Assembly (NCBI GenBank): GCA_050694015.1
Contig: JBOGWY010000261.1
Location: 1-25,217 of the forward strand
DNA: 25,217 nt
Origin: JBOGWY01 sp050694015
GTDB taxonomy: Bacteria > Actinomycetota > CADDZG01 > WHSQ01
Direction of reading: 5' to 3'
In this document: positions 22,747-25,217 of the stretch, in pieces
Numbering within the stretch: position 1 is the first letter of the stretch
Layout of the letters: each line of letters begins with the position of its first letter
Notes under the pieces: generated by a model
The model's input: only the letters and a program-made list of their open reading frames with translations
The model's database searches: none
Told to the model about the DNA's origin: nothing
Made by a program: the position numbers and the translations under genes

Positions 22747-23826
22747 ATGTCGGCAGTCGTAGATCCGAGGCCGACCCGCGACGTGTCGTGGGTTCTAGGT
22801 CAGAGCAACCCACTGTCCTTGGCTGTGATGGCACTGGGGGTAGCGGGGCTGGCGCTGGTCACCGTCGGTGTCCTCGTTGTGCTGGCGCTGAACGGGTTCG
22901 TGCCGGTCGAGAATCTGATCCGTGGATTCCGATCGAACGACGTCACCGGCATCGGCGTCACGACGATCTCGCTGGGTGTCCTCGCGATGGCGGGGGGCTG
23001 GGGGACATATCGCAGGATGCCCACCAAAGTATCTCGGGAGCAAGCGGTCGCGGGCGCGGTGCTCGGGATCCAGGCGACGTTCCTCGGTGGGCTCCTCATC
23101 TATTTCAGCGAAGGCAACGTGGACATCTTCGCGATCAATTTCTTCAACTTCGACCACAGGTTCGTCGGCCGATTCTCGCCCGGCTTCTTCGTCGGGATCA
23201 AGAACACGGTGATCATGGCGGTCTCGGGCGAGTTCTTCGGGATCGTCCTCGGGGTGATCCTGGCCGTGTTCGCGATCTCTAAACGTGCCGTCGTGCGGGC
23301 GCCCGCCCGCGCCTACATCAACTTCTTCCGCGGCACGCCGCTCGTGTGGCAGATCATCATGATCGGAAGCGGTATCCCGCTCGCCTTCGCGCTCGACATC
23401 GGCCCCTACACGGCGATGATCTTCGCTCTCAGCCTGAACGCAGGCGCCTATACGGCCGAAGTATTCAGGGCCGGGATCCAGTCGATCGAGCGTGGACAGC
23501 TCGAAGCCGCGCGCGGACTGGGGATGTCCTACATGCAGGCGATGCGTTACTCGATCCTGCCTCAAGCGATCCGTCGGGTCGTACCGCCGTTGATGAACGA
23601 GTTCGTGATCCTTATCAAGGACACTTCCTTGATCATCGTCCTCGGTCTGACGAAGGGTCAGCGAGACATCATGATGTGGGGTGACAGCGGCATCGAGAAC
23701 ACCTTCAACCACACGTTCCTGATCATGGTTGCTCTGGGCTATCTCGCGATCAGTTTGCCGTCGATCAGGCTCGTGAACATCCTCGAGCGCAGGCTCCGCA
23801 GCGGTCTCGTGGGGGTCGGCGCGTAG
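22747..23826 (+). CDS. Polar amino acid ABC transporter permease with N-terminal extension
   Basis: A 359-residue permease of the HisM/GlnP type. The core domain (about 150-355) has NTVIMAVSGEFFGIVLG, RAYINFFRGTPLVWQI (family signature FFRGTPL), and the EAA loop AGIQSIERGQLEAARGLGMS. Before it lie about 140 residues with three or so further hydrophobic stretches (about 23-49, 67-84 and 100-118) that the usual 220-250-residue members lack. A single permease gene implies a homodimer. AAGGAGG (22736-22742) lies 4 nt before the ATG. The ATPase gene follows after 3 bp. Confidence 0.92.
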   Translation: MSAVVDPRPTRDVSWVLGQSNPLSLAVMALGVAGLALVTVGVLVVLALNGFVPVENLIRGFRSNDVTGIGVTTISLGVLAMAGGWGTYRRMPTKVSREQAVAGAVLGIQATFLGGLLIYFSEGNVDIFAINFFNFDHRFVGRFSPGFFVGIKNTVIMAVSGEFFGIVLGVILAVFAISKRAVVRAPARAYINFFRGTPLVWQIIMIGSGIPLAFALDIGPYTAMIFALSLNAGAYTAEVFRAGIQSIERGQLEAARGLGMSYMQAMRYSILPQAIRRVVPPLMNEFVILIKDTSLIIVLGLTKGQRDIMMWGDSGIENTFNHTFLIMVALGYLAISLPSIRLVNILERRLRSGLVGVGA

Positions 23827-23829
23827 GGG

Positions 23830-24585
23830 ATGGCGACCACCCCCACCGTCTCCGACGGCACGCTCGTCCGTCTCGAGGGCATCCACAAATGGTTCGGAGA
23901 CCTGCACGTCCTCAGGGGGATCGACATGGCGGTCGAACGAGGCCAGGTGGTCGTCGTCGTCGGGCCGTCGGGGTCGGGGAAATCGACGCTGTTGCGCTGC
24001 ATCAACATGCTCGAGGAACCGACGCGCGGCAGAGTGGTGTTCGAAGGGACCGACCTGACCGATGTACGCGTCGATCTGAACAAGGTGCGGACGAACATCG
24101 GCATCGTGTTCCAGGCCTTCAACCTGTTCCCGCACAAGACCGCACTCGGGAACATCACAATGTCTCTCGAGAAGGTGCTAGACCTGGATGAATCCGAGGC
24201 ACGAGAACGCGCGATGCAGGAGCTGAAGCACGTCGGTCTGCACCAGAAGGCCGACGCCTTCCCCTCCCAGCTGTCCGGTGGCCAGCAACAGCGCGTGGCG
24301 ATCGCGCGTGCCCTCGCGATGCGCCCGAAGCTGATGCTGTTCGACGAGATCACGTCGGCCCTCGATCCGGAGCTCGTGAAAGAGGTGCTCGACACCATGA
24401 AGGCTCTGGCGGAAGAGGGCATGACGATGGTGGTCGTCACGCATGAGATGGGCTTCGCCCGAGAGGTCGGAAGCCGCTTGCTCTTCATGGACGAGGGGCG
24501 GATCGTCGAAGACGGCGATCCGCGGCAGATCATGACCAACCCACGGGACGAACGCTTCCGGTCGTTCTTGTCGCATGTCCTGTAG
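23830..24585 (+). CDS. Polar amino acid ABC transporter ATPase (GlnQ/HisP type)
   Basis: A 251-residue ABC ATPase. Walker A is GPSGSGKSTLLRC, the Q loop is IGIVFQAFNLFPH, the signature is LSGGQQQRVAIARAL, Walker B and D loop are LMLFDEITSALDPE, and the switch is THEMGFARE; all match the polar amino acid uptake class. The Pro usual after the catalytic Glu is Ile, a variation also found in this class. The gene follows the permease by 3 bp, and the stop-codon region TAGGGG is too near the ATG to be a good ribosome site, so coupled translation is likely. It completes the three-gene importer. Confidence 0.93.
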   Translation: MATTPTVSDGTLVRLEGIHKWFGDLHVLRGIDMAVERGQVVVVVGPSGSGKSTLLRCINMLEEPTRGRVVFEGTDLTDVRVDLNKVRTNIGIVFQAFNLFPHKTALGNITMSLEKVLDLDESEARERAMQELKHVGLHQKADAFPSQLSGGQQQRVAIARALAMRPKLMLFDEITSALDPELVKEVLDTMKALAEEGMTMVVVTHEMGFAREVGSRLLFMDEGRIVEDGDPRQIMTNPRDERFRSFLSHVL

Positions 24586-24589
24586 CCCC

Positions 24590-25217
24590 ATGGTCGATCT
24601 TGATGCGGGTGTCCAGTACGCATCTCTGGACACCCTCGCGAACACCCCGGTGGATGACGTCCTCGCGACGCTCGACGCGCCGGTCGCCGATTACCGGCAG
24701 CTTTACTACCGGTGGGAACGTCAACAGTGGGAGGCCGGCGCGATCGACTTCGCGGCCGACCGTGAGCAGTGGCGTTCACTGGACGCGTCCATGCGCCGTT
24801 CGTTGTTGTGGTGGATCGCTCCGTTCTACGTCGGGGAGGAGCAGGTCACGAACTCACTCGTGTCGTTCGTCGATGCGGCTCCGACGGAGGAACAAGGGGT
24901 CTTCCTTACCACCCAACTCGTCGACGAGGCCCGACATACCGTGTTCTTGGATCGTTTCGTCGACGAGGTCGTAGGCGACTCCGGCGACGGGATGGGTGAT
25001 CGTCTCCGGGCGCAGGAGCCACGGCTCGACGGCGGTCTCCGGCGTCTCCTTCTGGAGGAGTTGCCGGCGGTCGCGGAGCGGATCCGGGCGCAGGACGACG
25101 GCGATCATTCGGCTCTCGTCGAGGGTGTCGTCCTGTATCACATCCTTATCGAAGGGGCGCTGGCACTCGCGGGGCAACGCTTCTTGCTCAACTTCCTGCG
25201 CGACAACGAGCTGTTGC
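24590..25217 (+). CDS. R2-like (R2lox-type) ferritin-fold oxidase, 3' end cut by window edge
   Basis: The frame from ATG 24590 is open to the window end (209 residues). It resembles the R2-like ligand-binding oxidases, relatives of the ribonucleotide reductase small subunit that use a Mn/Fe centre. Visible landmarks: WEAGAIDFAADREQW (47-61); Glu83 and Val86 in GEEQV; Glu113 and His116 in DEARH; Tyr183 and Glu188 in YHILIEG. The spacing of Glu to Val (3) and Tyr to Glu (5) matches the metal ligands and the Tyr-Val crosslink pair known in R2lox. The last Glu-x-x-His should lie beyond the window. It begins 4 bp after the transporter ATPase with no Shine-Dalgarno sequence. A true NrdF/NrdB is less likely; the substrate is unknown. 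Confidence 0.75.
   Translation, partial: MVDLDAGVQYASLDTLANTPVDDVLATLDAPVADYRQLYYRWERQQWEAGAIDFAADREQWRSLDASMRRSLLWWIAPFYVGEEQVTNSLVSFVDAAPTEEQGVFLTTQLVDEARHTVFLDRFVDEVVGDSGDGMGDRLRAQEPRLDGGLRRLLLEELPAVAERIRAQDDGDHSALVEGVVLYHILIEGALALAGQRFLLNFLRDNELL

Noticed and set aside
1..25217. CRISPR array, IS element, prophage or defence island
   Set aside because: No regularly spaced repeats, transposase, integrase, phage structural gene or defence nuclease cluster was seen; the only mobile-type gene is the single LAGLIDADG protein.

Overview
The window is high-GC DNA with dense, mostly co-directional genes, many joined by 1-8 bp overlaps, and frequent GTG/TTG starts. The his/trp gene order, a PPOX protein of the F420-binding type, an ANTAR response regulator resembling mycobacterial PdtaR and a tRNA gene without an encoded CCA all point to an actinobacterium. 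The lineage cannot be fixed from the sequence alone. Both window edges cut genes: hisD at the left and an R2-like oxidase at the right.

Layout. (1) 1-7983: histidine operon hisD(partial)-C-B-H-A-F, an M24 peptidase, hisI, then trpE. (2) 7971-8234, minus strand: a small PRC-barrel protein, convergent with trpE and divergent from the next operon. (3) 8253-11642: a degenerate M28-like lipoprotein followed by trpC-B-A. (4) 11643-11851: a structured intergenic stretch with a short Shine-Dalgarno-led reading frame. (5) 11852-13537: a SAM methyltransferase, an F420/FMN-type PPOX protein and a GNAT acetyltransferase. (6) 13538-14474, minus strand: a HTH-LAGLIDADG protein immediately upstream of tRNA-Leu(CAA). 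(7) 14541-16407: a coiled-coil protein, an ANTAR response regulator and a proline racemase-family enzyme. (8) 16536-21749: promoter, structured leader and a complete LIV-type branched-chain amino acid ABC transporter, with a perfect hairpin between the binding-protein and permease genes. (9) 21780-24585: a polar amino acid ABC transporter, with a terminator-like hairpin after the binding-protein gene. (10) 24590 to the end: partial R2lox-like ferritin-fold oxidase.

The theme is amino acid metabolism: synthesis of histidine and tryptophan on the left, and amino acid uptake and racemisation on the right. hisG, hisE, hisN, trpD, trpG and trpF are not in the window, so both pathways need genes elsewhere. 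No IS element, prophage, CRISPR array or obvious defence system was found. The longest gene-free stretches are 16408-16661 (254 bp) and 11643-11851 (209 bp); both are described below. The items most worth a second look are the trpA-methyltransferase spacer, the tRNA-linked LAGLIDADG gene, the shared -10 between two start codons at 8234/8253, and the catalytically degenerate peptidase that heads trpCBA.
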